Assembly (NCBI GenBank): GCA_002812745.2
Contig: NCSJ02000537.1
Coordinates: forward strand, 1 to 19,788
From: Scytalidium lignicola
Taxonomy: Eukaryota; Ascomycota; Leotiomycetes
Direction: 5' to 3'
Length of the DNA stretch: 19,788 nucleotides
Both the position numbers and the translations under genes were made by a program. The notes below the pieces were generated by a model. It searched no databases. It was not told the origin of the DNA and saw nothing but the letters and a program-made list of their open reading frames with translations. Positions 1 through 11,292 of this stretch are shown piece after piece; the stretch's first letter is position 1; every line of letters begins with the position of its first letter.

Positions 1-1379
1 ATGATGTAGGTTTAAGGGGGGGAAGGAGAAGGAGGGGCAAAAAAAAAAACGTCATCTTGTTCCCAATTCAAGATTATTATCCATGCAAGTATCTGAAATT
101 TTGTTTTGTTTTTTTGCTTTGGATGATATTTCGTGAATCTCTTATGCATTCTTTTCTGTTTGAGGAAATGAGTAGTCCTGAGTAAGAAAATAGAAGTACA
201 ACCTTTTTGAAGTATATTGAACGATATCCAATCAAATGACCCTTCTAATACTGTACTTGTGTGCTCTGCAGAAATGGCTTGGTATCCCTATCCTACCCTA
301 CCCTCCACTCTAGCTACTTTGTCTAGCACGTCTACTTACTACCGGGTACAGTCCATTGCCTCCATCGGGGCTGTAAGCAACTGTACCACTGTACGTACTG
401 TAGTAGCCATATGGGCCCTCGGCAGGTATTAAAGCGGGGGAGGTTTTAATTACCATAGTTGCGACCACAAGGCTGTCCAGGGGGCGAAGGACGGTACGGT
501 AACTTTGGTACGAGCCATTCCGTCGGATACCATACTGTCTTAAAAAAAAGTAGGGTGGGAGTGGAAATGTTACCCTCTCATCTTCAAATCTCCGGTCGTG
601 GCAGGTGGGCTTGACTCTACAGTATTGAAAAAAGAGCACAGCCTGCCGGTCTCCGAGAAATAAATGATGGGGGGTGGTGGGACCCCACTCCGTAGTTAGG
701 CCAAGGGGGGAATGTGCGTTCAAAAGTATATTCCTAGAAAGGGCAAAATTGTGGATAAAATGCAAAAGTAGGATCTCTGAGGATTACCAGGAAAGGTGCT
801 TGCTCCGATCGATGTGGAAATGACGGATGGTAGATGGCCATGTGTTGCCGTCGTGCTCCATTCTATCTTAGCGAGCATTGACACAGTGGGGATTGAGCTT
901 GCTTGTGGTGTCGCGCATCTCTTGATGTTGACATGCTGCTACCTCCCGTACAGAAGCTCGACATACGATGTCCAATGCCAGGCGTTAAGATGATGTCCCA
1001 GCAACCTGGGTAATGTATCTTCTTATCAGAAATACCTCGGCTCAACCGTCTTTCGATCAGTTGGGTCGCGAGGCTGCCAAACGCGGCCCAAGGCACACAC
1101 ACAGCACAGGATCCGAGGCTCTTAAACTCCCCAAATCCACCAGTTACCCCTGAAATAGTACCGCAGTTCTGCTTGACCAAAACCCACACGGGAAATATTG
1201 GTCAGACCAATTACTGCACTAGGAATTGTATTTACCGGAACCAAGGCGGCTAGCTGCATAAGTCTCTCTACCATTAACAAGATGTCTCAATCATCACAGC
1301 TGTGTATGTTGTAGCTACCTACTCAGCTGCTGTGTTGACAGTACTATTCCGTAGACTACCAGTAGCAATAACGAAGATG

Positions 1380-1404
1380 GCGATGCGATGTGATGCGATG
1401 CGAT
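1380..1404. repeat. GCGAT pentanucleotide tandem tract
   Basis: About five copies of GCGAT in tandem, one of them GTGAT. It is an isolated short tandem repeat in non-coding DNA. Confidence 0.7.
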
Positions 1405-2693
1405 CAAGCAACCAGGTATCCCCTACCTTTTAGATTTCTGAACTCGAAAGGATTATTTCGTACCGTGAACCAACCAGAAGGAGAGGAGAGAGAAGGCCTA
1501 GTCCACGCTATAATCACTACGATGGTTTAGCTGATAACTAGTTAGTATCCAAAGAAAACCCAGCTGTCTGGGAAGAAGATCCGCTCTTGGAGCCGTTTAG
1601 TTTAGGTCGTACTTGTATGGTAGCTCTAGCTCCAAGCCACAGGCTCCCGAATGTCTCAGACTGGAGTGGACGTTTGGTGGGGATAGTGTATACACTACGG
1701 AGTAGGTGGGAGGAAGGCAATTTGGAGGCGCTGAGCCCTACGAGAAACTGAAACACAACCAAGAGGATTCTGGACTCTGGAGTCTTGTTGCCGGACCACA
1801 GATCCGGTTGGTCTACTAGATTATTTTACTGTACCTCTACAGTAGTTTTCCAGTACATCGGCTTGTTGCATCCGTCTGGGCATAGCTGCAGCCCTTTTCT
1901 ATTAATTAGGTCCTCATCTAATTAATTAATTGTTTCCGGAGCCAATACAAGTCGCTGGTTTGATGGAAGAGAGAGAGAGCATCGGCAGTTGAATGAAATG
2001 TTACGGTATTTTTCTTACCTTCTAAATATATCCTGATAAATTAAATTAGTAGTTCGGTTACCATTTCCAGTAACTGGGGGAGTTTCGTGCCCCTTGTGTA
2101 ATTACTGTCGTACAGTCTGAGTGAGAGTTGTTTTTGGAGTCAAAGAACTGGTATTGTAAATTAACTGTTCAGTAATACAGTTCTGTAGCTAATTCCTGTA
2201 GCGGGGGTTGTTTACGGTAGTGTTCGGCATTTGCTAGACGAGACGCTGCAAGTCGCTATCGAAGACAGAAAGGAATCGTGATTTTCCACGACGGCCAGAA
2301 GAAGCAGTCAAAAAGAGAACAGCCCTGTATCTGACCAAAGAATTCCAAAAAGGTCCCCTGCATAGCCTCACTTTTTTTGTGGCTCCACACCGCCTTGCAG
2401 ACATTGGGCTATTCCTTCATGCCCTAATATTCCTAGTGTTGATCATTCCTTGTCTCCACTGCCTCAGAGCCGGATTAGGTCGCTGACCACCTAGGGTGGG
2501 TGGCAGTTTGGAGCAGTGGTTGCCGTTGACCACTACATTGCCTTCATGTTTTTGCGTCTCGGCTCCATTATGATGATGCGTGTGGGAAGTGTGTCTTGCC
2601 TTGGTGTGCTTCTGCATTACAAGTAGTAGCCTTGCAACTCGAAGGGCTAGGATCTTGATATACTGCCCTAGGGACATATCCAATCGTATCTAC

Positions 2694-2705
2694 TACTGTA
2701 CAGTA
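2694..2705. repeat. Palindromic word TACTGTACAGTA
   Basis: A perfect 12-bp palindrome, one of four identical copies in this window (also at 6166, 6257 and 11596). One copy of a given 12-mer in 20 kb would already be unexpected. Confidence 0.85.
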
Positions 2706-2958
2706 CAAGGGAGTTTAACCAGTCACACACACACCTCCTGCACGGCCGCTAGAAAATAAGACCCGCCAAATAGTTGACCCTGGCTAGGCAGTTTTTTGGG
2801 GGACTCTCATATGCGAGTGCAGTGTGCAGTTGCAGAAACTGAATACAGCACAAGTACAGTAATGGAAGAGCTACATTGGGCCTTCATCTTACCCGAAAAC
2901 GAGTTCAGAACTCCCTCCCCAGTAAAAAAAAATATATTATTCTGTTAGACACACACTN

Positions 2959-2981
2959 CCCCCCACTCCCCCCCCCCCCCC
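2959..2981. repeat. Poly-C tract
   Basis: Six C, then ACT, then fourteen C, directly after an N at 2958. The lengths are probably unreliable because the adjoining base was not called. Confidence 0.8.
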
Positions 2982-2995
2982 TTCGAAACGCCTTG

Positions 2996-3007
2996 TACAG
3001 TACTGTA
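2996..3007. repeat. Palindromic word TACAGTACTGTA
   Basis: A perfect 12-bp palindrome made of the same TACAG and CTGTA half-words as the TACTGTACAGTA copies, in the opposite order. It shows that the half-words combine in both arrangements. Confidence 0.85.
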
Positions 3008-4170
3008 TATGTGTACCGGTATCTCCACGAAGTCATTTCGAGATATCACCGAAGCGCGGCTTGTTTTACGGCTGCACGCTTCATCGTCTTGGGAGATACC
3101 TCCGTTCCGTGGTGGTCCAAGTTTAGCGCCCGTCCCAAATATTGGGAGTCGAGCTTTTTTGGCTATGGATCCCGAGAAGGGGGGAGGCGCTATCGTAGGT
3201 AAGATTTGCCGTGTGAGATCTCGAACACCCGTGAATCCGCGATGCAAGTTAGGGCAAAGCACCGATTCGAGTACAGTNAAAAAAATTAAAAAAATAGGGA
3301 TTGTGCGAGGCGGGTTGCGACGGTAGATCGCGGCATTCAATCGTCCCTGTGATACAAAAGAAATGTTGAAGGGATTACGCCCGTAAACTTGTTCTGCTAG
3401 ATCTAGGGGAGGCCTCTACGGCGGGGAGGCCGTTAGTTAGTTACAGCATTTGCCTTATCGTTAGATATTAGTGCAAGGGGGTGTGTGGTAGATTAGACAC
3501 TCTCTGCAGTTAATATTCCTAGCTTCAACCTGGAGTTCCTCCCAAGAAATGAGAAGGAGGNAAAAAAAAGAAAAGNAAAAAAGGTTTTGCTGACAACCTT
3601 CCTCTTCTGGATAAGTGTGACCTGCAACGGACACGGCAGACGCTCGTCGTAACGCCCATTGCCCCGGAAGGTGCTTAGATGCAGGAGCGTCCGACTTTAG
3701 GAATTACACTATGATCCCCTCCATCAAAAAAAATAATAATATCAGTAATAACGGTGATCTACGCCATACATAAGGTAGCATTGTGATGGATCATATCCTT
3801 GTTATCAGCATGTTTTGTATCCACTACAAGTATTTGTAAATGTACCTTGAGACCAAAGACTGGGAGCGAAAAGCACTTTCATAACGCACATCTGGCCCGC
3901 GCTTTGACGGCAGCTATACTAGAACTTGTAACATTGAAGACCAAAGCATTAGTGACAAATTCCAAGTCATTGTTCATGGGTAATCCTTTCACCTAGTGAG
4001 AGAGGGTTGGAAGTGTGCATGGGCCTAGCGGACATGGTCCCTTAATAACGATTTACCCAGTGCGCGGAGCTTAAGAATTGAATATCTTCTGCTCAATCAG
4101 GAACAAATTACAATCCGGTATTGATGAAGGGTCCATAATTTTTTTTAATAAAAAACCTCATACAGTAATA

Positions 4171-6135
4171 ATTAGACTTGACCCCTGGACAATTACTTAA
4201 CCCACTGGTGGATGGTAAGCGACCATGGACAGGAAGTAGACACGCCCTACGTGCTGTACTGTATAACCGCGACGGTTTTCCCGAACCACCGCATCTTGCA
4301 GCAGCAGACGAGTGTGTGGTGTGTCCGTGTTGTGATGCATATGCAAGATGTACCCCGTCACAAACGCCATCTCCCTATCCCACATATTTTGGGCTCTGTG
4401 TTGTATCCGGCATGATTATTGCTGCCAGTTGCAGGTGGTATGCAGGGGTTAGGCAAAAAAATGACAGATTATCGTTGGCCGTTCGTTTCCGTTGCCTCGG
4501 GACGGTCCGCAGGAAGATTTTACCTTATTTTTAGATCGCATAAATACTCCAATGAGAGCGTACTCCAGGTAATGGGATCTGTGAAATGCGGCATCTTGAT
4601 GAAATTTGGATGTATTACAAGTACTAGACTCGTAAGTTTGTAAACTCAGAAGCTTATTTTTAGTCTCTACTCGTTTTATGTCAAGAATATCGTGAGATTT
4701 ACGGCCTCCATGGGATAACAGGTGATTAATATGCATGATCGAGGGTCAAAGAATGTTGCCTTCGATGCTCATCGAGATCTCCATAAAAGTGACAGGGAAA
4801 GCAAGTAAGGAAATCACAAAGATAAACGTGTGATATCCATCAGGTCTCGTGCTCTTGTTTCATTCACTTTTTTCCCTGGACTGGCGAATCTGACCGATCG
4901 AGATGCTCAAGCTGATCCCTGCTACAGCCAATGCAGATTGGCGCCAACAGCTACTAACTTGGTGTCTGACAACGTTTCGTTAGGCGTCAAGCAAGGAGTA
5001 CTAGTCAAGGAAAGGAAAGCTGTCAAATCAGGATCAAACAGCTCTGCCATCTTACTGCATACACTGGATCGCGTTATCGACCCTGATTCGATCAATATAT
5101 TAATTTGGTTTGCCGCACTCCGCGCTGCTAGACACTGGTATTATTGGAAATATATGGAGGTATTTTTGAACGCTGCGTGGAAGAATGGTTGTCACCTTTT
5201 GCGGGATATCGATAGTTAGTTAACTCTAGTAGGGCCACAAGGCTGCTCTGACCTCGAAGCGGCCGTTGCTAGGGTAGTGTATGCTTCGTACTGTCTGAAT
5301 GAATGAACGAGTGCAATACGCTGCCTTATGACCAACTTGTACTGTTTGGGATTAGGGCTAATCTTCGGTTGCTGGTTCCGGGGTCTGGCAGCCCTGAGCT
5401 ACGACATGGCTTCCCTGCTTCCCTCGTCATCACTATAGTCGTCAGACACGCTCTTGATGCCATGCAAGGTTCTACCGGTCTGCCCTGTCTTTGCGATGAT
5501 TGGAGGATGCGGAATATCACCGAGACGCCTGGAGCAGTGCTCGATGGACATGGGTTTCCCTTCTCCTCTCCTGAGCATGGACATCTACCATATACTGTAT
5601 CAACCTTGTACTACGAGTGAGGAATTCTGCATCTGCGAATCCCGTTTGAAGACTTTGTGAAGTTTATGCGGAGAGCTCCAGCTTGCAATACATACGATTG
5701 CTGGCACCAAAAGGGCCGCGCTCCTACGTCGACATTGCATCGATTGCAGCGGCCAAATTGTCTACCGCGGAGGGACGGTATTGGAAGGATTAACGGCTCC
5801 GTTGACGGATGTAACACCCGCGTGGAGGTGCTCCAAGAAACGATGGGAGTTGTGGGTACTCTCACCGCTGAAAATGTCGGAGATTGTCATGAAAAAATTA
5901 AGCTCAAATCCGGCCGTGGAACTGGCACCTTGAGTCCTGGAGTGCATTCTCTGATTGTATCATCAGCTATGACGGGATCTCCCACGCAGACAAAGGAATG
6001 CGGAGATGGATTTGACTCCTGGTGGGTCTCAGGATGCACATTTTGTCGTCGTAAAAGTCGTAACACTCTCTTCTCCTCCGATCTGCCTCCTCATTACTCC
6101 GTAAGCATCAGCGTGTCATGAATTCATCTCATGGG
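4171..6135. other. ORF-containing stretch without a recognisable gene
   Basis: Several plus-strand frames of 100-150 codons lie close together (4178-4534, 4830-5219, 5303-5620, 5657-6121) but none resembles a known protein. The 4830 frame has no early ATG; its upstream edge looks like a splice acceptor (TCCATCAG near 4841). The 5657-6121 frame has an ATG at 5664 and encodes about 152 residues with several cysteines, with no signal peptide or membrane segment visible. I could not join these frames into a convincing multi-exon gene. Between about 4270 and 5590 the TACTGTA/TACAGTA word, common on both sides, is absent. A decayed gene or a non-coding transcript are both possible. Confidence 0.4.
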
Positions 6136-6165
6136 TCGATCTAAATCTAGAAATATCGCTCGTCA

Positions 6166-6177
6166 TACTGTACAGTA
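6166..6177. repeat. Palindromic word TACTGTACAGTA
   Basis: Second exact copy of the 12-bp palindrome. It lies 91 bp from the next exact copy, so the two form a local cluster. Confidence 0.85.
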
Positions 6178-6246
6178 ATATAGAGCAAAAGAAAAACCCA
6201 CCCAAAGATAGCATCACTGCAGTCCTTGGCTTAGCGGTTAGATTCA

Positions 6247-6268
6247 GTACAGTACGTACTGTACAGTA
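6247..6268. repeat. Overlapping GTAC-centred palindromes
   Basis: Positions 6247-6264 form a perfect 18-bp palindrome centred on ACGT, and 6257-6268 is another exact TACTGTACAGTA. The sequence is built wholly from the TACAG/CTGTA half-words. It could bind a symmetrical DNA-binding protein or form a cruciform or hairpin, but it lacks the flanking terminal inverted repeats and target-site duplication that would show a transposon. Confidence 0.85.
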
Positions 6269-6580
6269 GTGTGGTATGCAGGGCCATACTTCGAAGAGAA
6301 GGTTTGTTGACCGAAGCGCAATCAAGCCGTCTTACTTGCTTCTAGAAAAAATAAGGTAGTGACGGTAGTGACATGTGGAGTTTCTAACAGCGACAGAGCT
6401 TCATTGGGTCCTGCAGAAACTCAGATAGGAAAGTGCGCCGTGCCGCTTAGGGGGGTCTTAGGCAAGGAGTCAGGGTACTCATCAAGCACTTACGGCGGCG
6501 AGGGGCGGGTGCTTCAGGGGTGATTTTTGGCCGTAAGGAGCAGGAAGAGCCGGAGTATGGAGCCCTGTAAGGTAGATGGG

Positions 6581-6610
6581 AGTCTTACAGTACAGTCTTA
6601 CAGTACAGTA
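6581..6610. repeat. 13-bp tandem duplication containing TACAGTAC
   Basis: The unit AGTCTTACAGTAC occurs twice head to tail (6581-6593 and 6594-6606), followed by a partial AGTAC. It is a local duplication of the dispersed word family. Confidence 0.8.
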
Positions 6611-6967
6611 CATCCTGCCTGGCTGCTTTCTCATTGCCCATTTTCAATCTGCATGCATCACCGTTTTGGGCAATCAGTGAGAGTATCACGGACCACTGGA
6701 GCTACAGGAGCAAGCTGTGGCTGAGCCCCACCACGAGCCCTATGAAGCTCCCTCCTGGCAAGTGGGTCACTGACCTGCCGTGTCCGGCCGCCAGGGCTGA
6801 AATACACTCGTATGATTTGGCCTCTGCTCCTTCCCGTGCCGCGTCAAGCAGGGCATCTCGTCACAAGGCTCTTGGGAGAGAGTAGGGCTGGGGCCAGGCA
6901 CTGGATAATTAGCACTTGCTTATCGTCAGGATTTTCGGCCTACACTGGCGGTGAACGTTTTGCTTGA

Positions 6968-7003
6968 CTCCTCCTCCTCCTCCTCCTCCTCCTTCTTCTC
7001 CTC
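6968..7003. repeat. TCC/TTC pyrimidine microsatellite
   Basis: Tandem TCC units passing into TTC and TCC, all pyrimidine on the plus strand. It ends about 50 bp before the ATG at 7055. Pyrimidine tracts of this kind are common in fungal promoters and leaders, so the position weakly favours a transcript here. Confidence 0.75.
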
Positions 7004-7054
7004 ATCGTGATCTCCACGTCTTTCGGTATCCCATCTCAGCTATAGGGCCCGACC

Positions 7055-7516
7055 ATGGCTGGTGTGAGAAATCATGAGACGACGGGTCAGCGTAAGAATC
7101 CAAAGAGGGGGAGCATTCCCCCCGAATTACGACTGGCAAACCCGGAATACCGGGACCGCGCGGGGCCTGGCTCGTCTCCGGTGGATCAGCCGCCAGTGCT
7201 CCGAGGGCAGGTCAGTTGTCCACATTTCCTTCTTTTCTAATCAATGGAACCGGCCTCGCAGCCAAACTCGTCGAGGGCGGCATCTTGCTTGTGCAGTCAA
7301 CGTCGGACTCGTACCTGCGGCGGAGATCACCCTTCGTCATCACTGAATCTAACATGGCACGGTTATGCAACGGCAACACGCTTAAGGTCAGGCAAACTGG
7401 GAGATATGAGCCACCAAATCTTGCAGGTTTCGTCCAGCAGTGCCGTAGAGGAGTCCGGCCGTAAGGAAAGCCCGGAGCCCATGTCTGGACGAGGGGGCTC
7501 AGCCGGCTTTGTTTAG
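7055..7516 (+). CDS. Candidate two-exon small hypothetical protein (weak)
   Basis: The ATG at 7055 lies in a good context (GACCATGG) just after a pyrimidine tract. A 156-nt open frame ends at GGGCAG before a donor-like GTCAGT at 7211. A 51-nt putative intron (7211-7261) has a CTAAT branch-like element and a GCAG acceptor, and splicing keeps the frame open to a TAG at 7516, giving 136 residues. The predicted product is hydrophilic, rich in Arg, Ser, Gly and Pro, with no signal peptide, membrane segment or known domain. The second half has a composition that does not look strongly coding, and a different frame is also open there (7216-7464). It may be a non-coding transcript or a chance frame. 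Confidence 0.17.
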
Positions 7517-8673
7517 TGATATGCTTAAGCCCTGCGAGAAAACCTGTACCAGCCCTGTGGACAGCCCTGCGAGGGGAAGGATGCGAAGTCCACGCCTCTC
7601 GGCCACACTTCCGTCTTCAGACTTATTGTCCCTTGCTTGTTAGTGAGCGACAATTCCGGCAATGTCAAGCAAACCAATCTTGGGAGATGGAGGAAGCCAT
7701 AAACTGCGGCAAATCGAGATGCCAGAGAGATGTTCGGGAGTGCAGGATCTAGGCAGTGATCTGGGCTTAGGAGGATGTTGCAACCCGCCTGAGACCGTTT
7801 TCCGTGCAGCAATCCCCGTTAGCGAGAGGGCGGGGTATTTCTGGTGCCAGATGGGCCAATTGCAAACCAGAGCGCATCATCCGTATATCTCTCTGTGCCT
7901 CCTCACCTTGACGATGGTGTGTTCAAAATACCGAAAGGGCCAATCACTCCCAAAGCCGTGCAAAAGAGCGATGAAATAAGGGTAACTCATTATCTTTTTG
8001 CAGTTGTGCAATAATAATGAAATTGGTCACATGATGCAACATTTTCGATTACCGTGGACAGGCTGCAGATTACATCCCAGCTCATGGCAGTCTACAGTAC
8101 AATCTTATCCCGTACTGTACTTATTTCATGCTTACTTTCGTGGAAGCGACAGCCCTTTGTTCAAGGTCCAAACGCCGTATTCGAACCTACCCTCATCTCC
8201 GTTCATTGCCTGTCAGAAAGAGTAAGCCGACCAGGTCAGATGTGTACACCTTACAGTCAGGCTCGAATCTTTGAACATCGCTCCGTAGTTTCGGTCAACC
8301 AATTGCTTCAAATAAAGTTTCATCGTGGGAGGACCCCATTGGGAATGGTTCATAGATCGCCTCGTTTGTTTGCGTATGAGAAACGGAAGGTTTTCTTTTT
8401 GACAAGCTAGGCTGGCAGGGTGAGAGGCCGATTCCAAGTTGACAGAAGCGGCATCGTGGGCTCCTAAATGTAGTAATAGCACCGGGAGAGGAACAAGCTC
8501 GAGCCTTGCGGCCGCAGCCTCACGTTTCGATGACTGTCCTGGCAAATCACCTTCTCACAGCGTATGTCAGCAAATTCCTGGTCCAGTCAATCTTCTTTCG
8601 TGATTGGCAGGTAACCAATCTCCAGCCGTGCTCGGAGATGGGCGAATCTGGACGTGATGTAACACGGGAGATG

Positions 8674-8765
8674 GTAAGTTGGAAGTTAGAGGAAGGCTCT
8701 TCCTTGCTCTACCTAGCCCTATGGGTTTCCTTTTTCCCTTTCCTCTTCCCCTTCCCCTTCACTAG
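8674..8765 (+). other. Intron-like segment outside any recognised gene
   Basis: A consensus donor GTAAGT at 8674 is followed by a pyrimidine-rich run (8726-8760) and the acceptor CACTAG ending at 8765, with an alternative acceptor ATTCAG at 8771. At 92 or 98 nt the length is typical for a filamentous fungus. The upstream frame (from 8506) would reach a stop within about ten codons after splicing, so any transcript is unlikely to encode a sizeable protein through this junction. Confidence 0.25.
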
Positions 8766-10068
8766 ATTCAGGAGGCTGCTTGGATGTGGATGTGGTGATT
8801 GGCGTCTGACAGCCAGAATCCGAGTCATGTGAGACATTTCAAACCCTAATTGTGGGCTCTCTTACGAATTTTACTTACTCTCGAGCCGTGGAGACACACA
8901 GGGCTGACACTCAAAACAACCATGTTACGTGGACACACGCGCACGCAAACTTATTTTGGAATCGCGGGATACGAATCGGAAATGTTTACAAAGTAGCGAC
9001 CAAAACAAAACATGCTAGTATCTGCACGTTGTGTATGATACCACTTCCGAGCTACAGTAGATTGCAAGACAATGTTTGAGATTTCAGATCTTAGCTCGCC
9101 TCAGATGCACGACACATCGAATGGACATCTCCGATGTCTTGGTTCTCTTGTCGGATGATTGAACGGAGGTTGACGTGTCAAGTGGAGGCACATCTTAAGG
9201 TTTTTTTTTTGCTTATTATTTGTTGGTTAATAAACGATTCAGACCGCCCGTGGCGCAGCGCGGTTTGCTTCTTCTTACGAGCGGTGGAGCTTCGGAGCCA
9301 GGGAGCGTCCGTGGATCACATCTTTCTTTGACCGAAGTCTTCTGGAAGGACCATCGACGGGACAGGACGCCAACGGCAAAGAGCTAGAAAGGAGGGAGGG
9401 TTTCGATAAGTGGGCACGAGAGAGGTTCATTCTTCCGCTTTGCTGCTTGCATCTCCAGACATGCGGTAGGGCTTGTGGAAAGCTTGCAGAACGTGCTGCA
9501 CGAAAGTTCATGTCTTCATTAGCTGCTCCAAACTGCGTGACTGACTTATTGGCAACGCAACCATGCCTCCACTCAACTGACTCGTCAATTGTTGCCTCTC
9601 GTACTGCAGCCAATTGAGTTGGCAGAAAATGATGTGTGCATTGCTGTATGCCAAGAGCCGATTCCTTCCAAGCTGCATCAAGAAAAAAAAATCTGGCAAG
9701 CAATGAATTCACGTCAAAAGCTCAAAGCTCCAAAAATCACGATTAAAATGTTTTTAAACCATGTGCCGCGATAAACGCCCAAGGCGACGACGATAAGGCA
9801 GGGAAAAAAGCCCCCTCAGCCAGGAGAGAGGAGAGCACGAGGGGTGGTTGTTTGGTATTGGGTGGTTGCATTCTGGGCATTTTCTCGTAAGGCGACGCCA
9901 AGATCAACCTGGGTCAGTAAGTGATGGGTGCTAGATTATCCTCACGCATTTGCTTACTACCCTGCTACCATACTGTGTAGACCGCTGGCAGGAATCGGAG
10001 TCGTAGCGTCATTTGATCGTTCCCAGGGAACGACACATCTTGGTAGGCTAGTTCGCGACATTATTGAA

Positions 10069-10084
10069 AGCTAGCTAGCTAGCT
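10069..10084. repeat. AGCT tandem, self-complementary
   Basis: Four tandem AGCT units. The 16-bp tract is its own reverse complement. Confidence 0.8.
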
Positions 10085-11266
10085 GCGGCCTTACGTGCGG
10101 AACCAGGAATTCTGACGGGTGATGTTTTAGAGGGGCCTCCTGCGCGCCCTCGGCTTTTTGCTTACGCCGTCGAGGTGCCGGGGAGATAGATACCTTTCTG
10201 GATCACGGTGCAGGCAACGCTATGCGCCAGACGTACGGTTTGTTCTCGATATGAGTTTACATGATTCCTGATTGTCAGATGAGCTCGGGCGGGTAGGGAG
10301 GGGAGGGGCATGCTTGGGAAGAGTGAAGTGGGATGTTGAGATAGGTGCTTGGCGTGATAACGAGGCCGTGACAGAGTTCTGCGGCGACGAAAGAAAAAAA
10401 AACCACACCTGGATAAGGCCGATTGTCATGCTACGAATAGGGCGGGGATGCTAAGGGATTACGACTTGATTACCTCGCGTTTTCTTCTTCTCCTCCTGGA
10501 CCTTGGTGGTTGGATCGTTGGTTGTCTCAGTATTGACTATCCATCCGACAACATTTTGCGCTCATCGCTGGATGCGGCCTTGGGAAGCAAGTGGCGAGCC
10601 TGGCTGCCTGAGCCCGCACGACAGCTTTTGTGCTGTGGTACAACTCTTGACACTGGTAGGGCTGAACGGATGAGAGTTGCAACGCACCTCGGAGCCCTGG
10701 AAGGTTGGTGTCGGAAGGGGTCCTGAACGAGGGCCGTCCCTGCAAACGAATGTCCGTCCGCTGCAAAAGGGCCTGCAACCACTCACCGGTGTCAGCCATG
10801 ACCCCAGTGAGCAGCCCTGGGGTGGCTCAGGGTCACAGTGCAGCAAGCGGTGGACCAGGACAGGGGTATTTTTGGGGCTTGGGGAGGGAACGAAGGCAGC
10901 GCGCCAACAAGAAAACCCTCTAGCCACCGTTCAGGGTATCGCGACGGGCGAACTCCAACAGTTCTCCTTGTGGCTCTGAGATCCCTGCTCCGCCATCTCC
11001 CCCCCATGCCCCTGCCCGGCTTCCACCAAACCCCGCTGGAAATCTTGCCCTCCAAGCCCAAGCCAGCGCCCAGTGCGAGTCCTTGATAGGCCACGACCTG
11101 CGCACGAGCCAGCTGCTGCTCTCCCCCCTCTTCAGCTGGTGGCCTCCAGTTTTTTTGCGGCATGAAGCAAAATGCTGGCTCGGAGAGCTAGAGGTCTGCA
11201 GCCACAACTGTGGTGGCCATCGACAGCGAGTAATCGTGGTGCGCGCTGTCTCGCGTTTCTTCTCCA

Positions 11267-11292
11267 TCTCTCTCTCTCTCTCTCGCGCGCGC
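11267..11292. repeat. Compound (TC)n-(GC)n tract
   Basis: About nine TC units run directly into alternating CG. The alternating CG part is the kind of sequence that can adopt Z-DNA under torsion; that is general knowledge and not shown here. Confidence 0.8.

Larger units (their letters stand above)
1..4170. other. Gene-free intergenic stretch with dispersed TACAG/TACTG words
   Basis: No open frame here resembles a known family, and none combines an ATG start, plausible length and sensible composition. The longest, a 151-codon minus-strand frame at 310-765, runs straight through low-complexity DNA and several TACTGTA-type words and looks fortuitous. The stretch holds many copies of the TACTGTA/TACAGTA word family, a GCGAT tandem tract, AT-rich patches (around 1915-1935 and 4138-4165), a poly-C tract at 2959-2981 and four N calls. 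No tRNA- or 5S rRNA-like sequence was found by eye. Distant regulatory DNA for a gene outside the window cannot be excluded. Confidence 0.6.
6136..6960. other. Intergenic stretch rich in TACAGTAC-type words
   Basis: No credible coding frame is visible. The stretch contains one of the densest clusters of the palindromic word family (6166-6268 and 6581-6610). The 65-83 codon frames at 6527-6885 overlap each other and have no family resemblance. Confidence 0.5.
6961..9780. other. ORF- and splice-signal-containing stretch, no recognisable gene
   Basis: Apart from the candidate two-exon frame at 7055-7516 and the intron-like segment at 8674-8765, this stretch has only overlapping frames of 65-145 codons on both strands (for example 7516-7979, 8054-8410, and 9275-9712 on the minus strand). 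None is recognisable. The TACTGTA/TACAGTA word occurs only around 8093-8119 and near 9053. A GC-rich segment near 9240-9300 superficially resembles a tRNA A box but has no matching B box. Confidence 0.4.

Noticed and set aside
310..765. 151-codon minus-strand frame
   Set aside because: It passes through dispersed repeat words and low-complexity sequence, has no recognised motif and no supporting promoter or splice context.
3018..3100. 9-bp inverted repeat GGTATCTCC / GGAGATACC with a smaller inner stem, considered as a structured RNA
   Set aside because: Several 9-bp inverted repeats at this spacing are expected by chance in 20 kb, and no further pairing or pol III signals support it.
6136..6615. 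Palindrome cluster considered as a MITE or other transposon end
   Set aside because: No paired terminal inverted repeats with a target-site duplication could be found; the same words occur singly all over the first 13.8 kb.
9245..9305. tRNA-like segment (TGGCGCAGCG resembling an A box)
   Set aside because: No B box of the GGTTCGANNCC type follows and no cloverleaf can be drawn.
9275..9712. 145-codon minus-strand frame
   Set aside because: It ends next to poly-A/T, has no family features, and overlapping frames of similar size exist on the other strand.
10801..10823. ACCCCAG / CTGGGGT hairpin
   Set aside because: A 7-bp stem with a 9-nt loop is not unusual by chance, and nothing nearby gives it a role.
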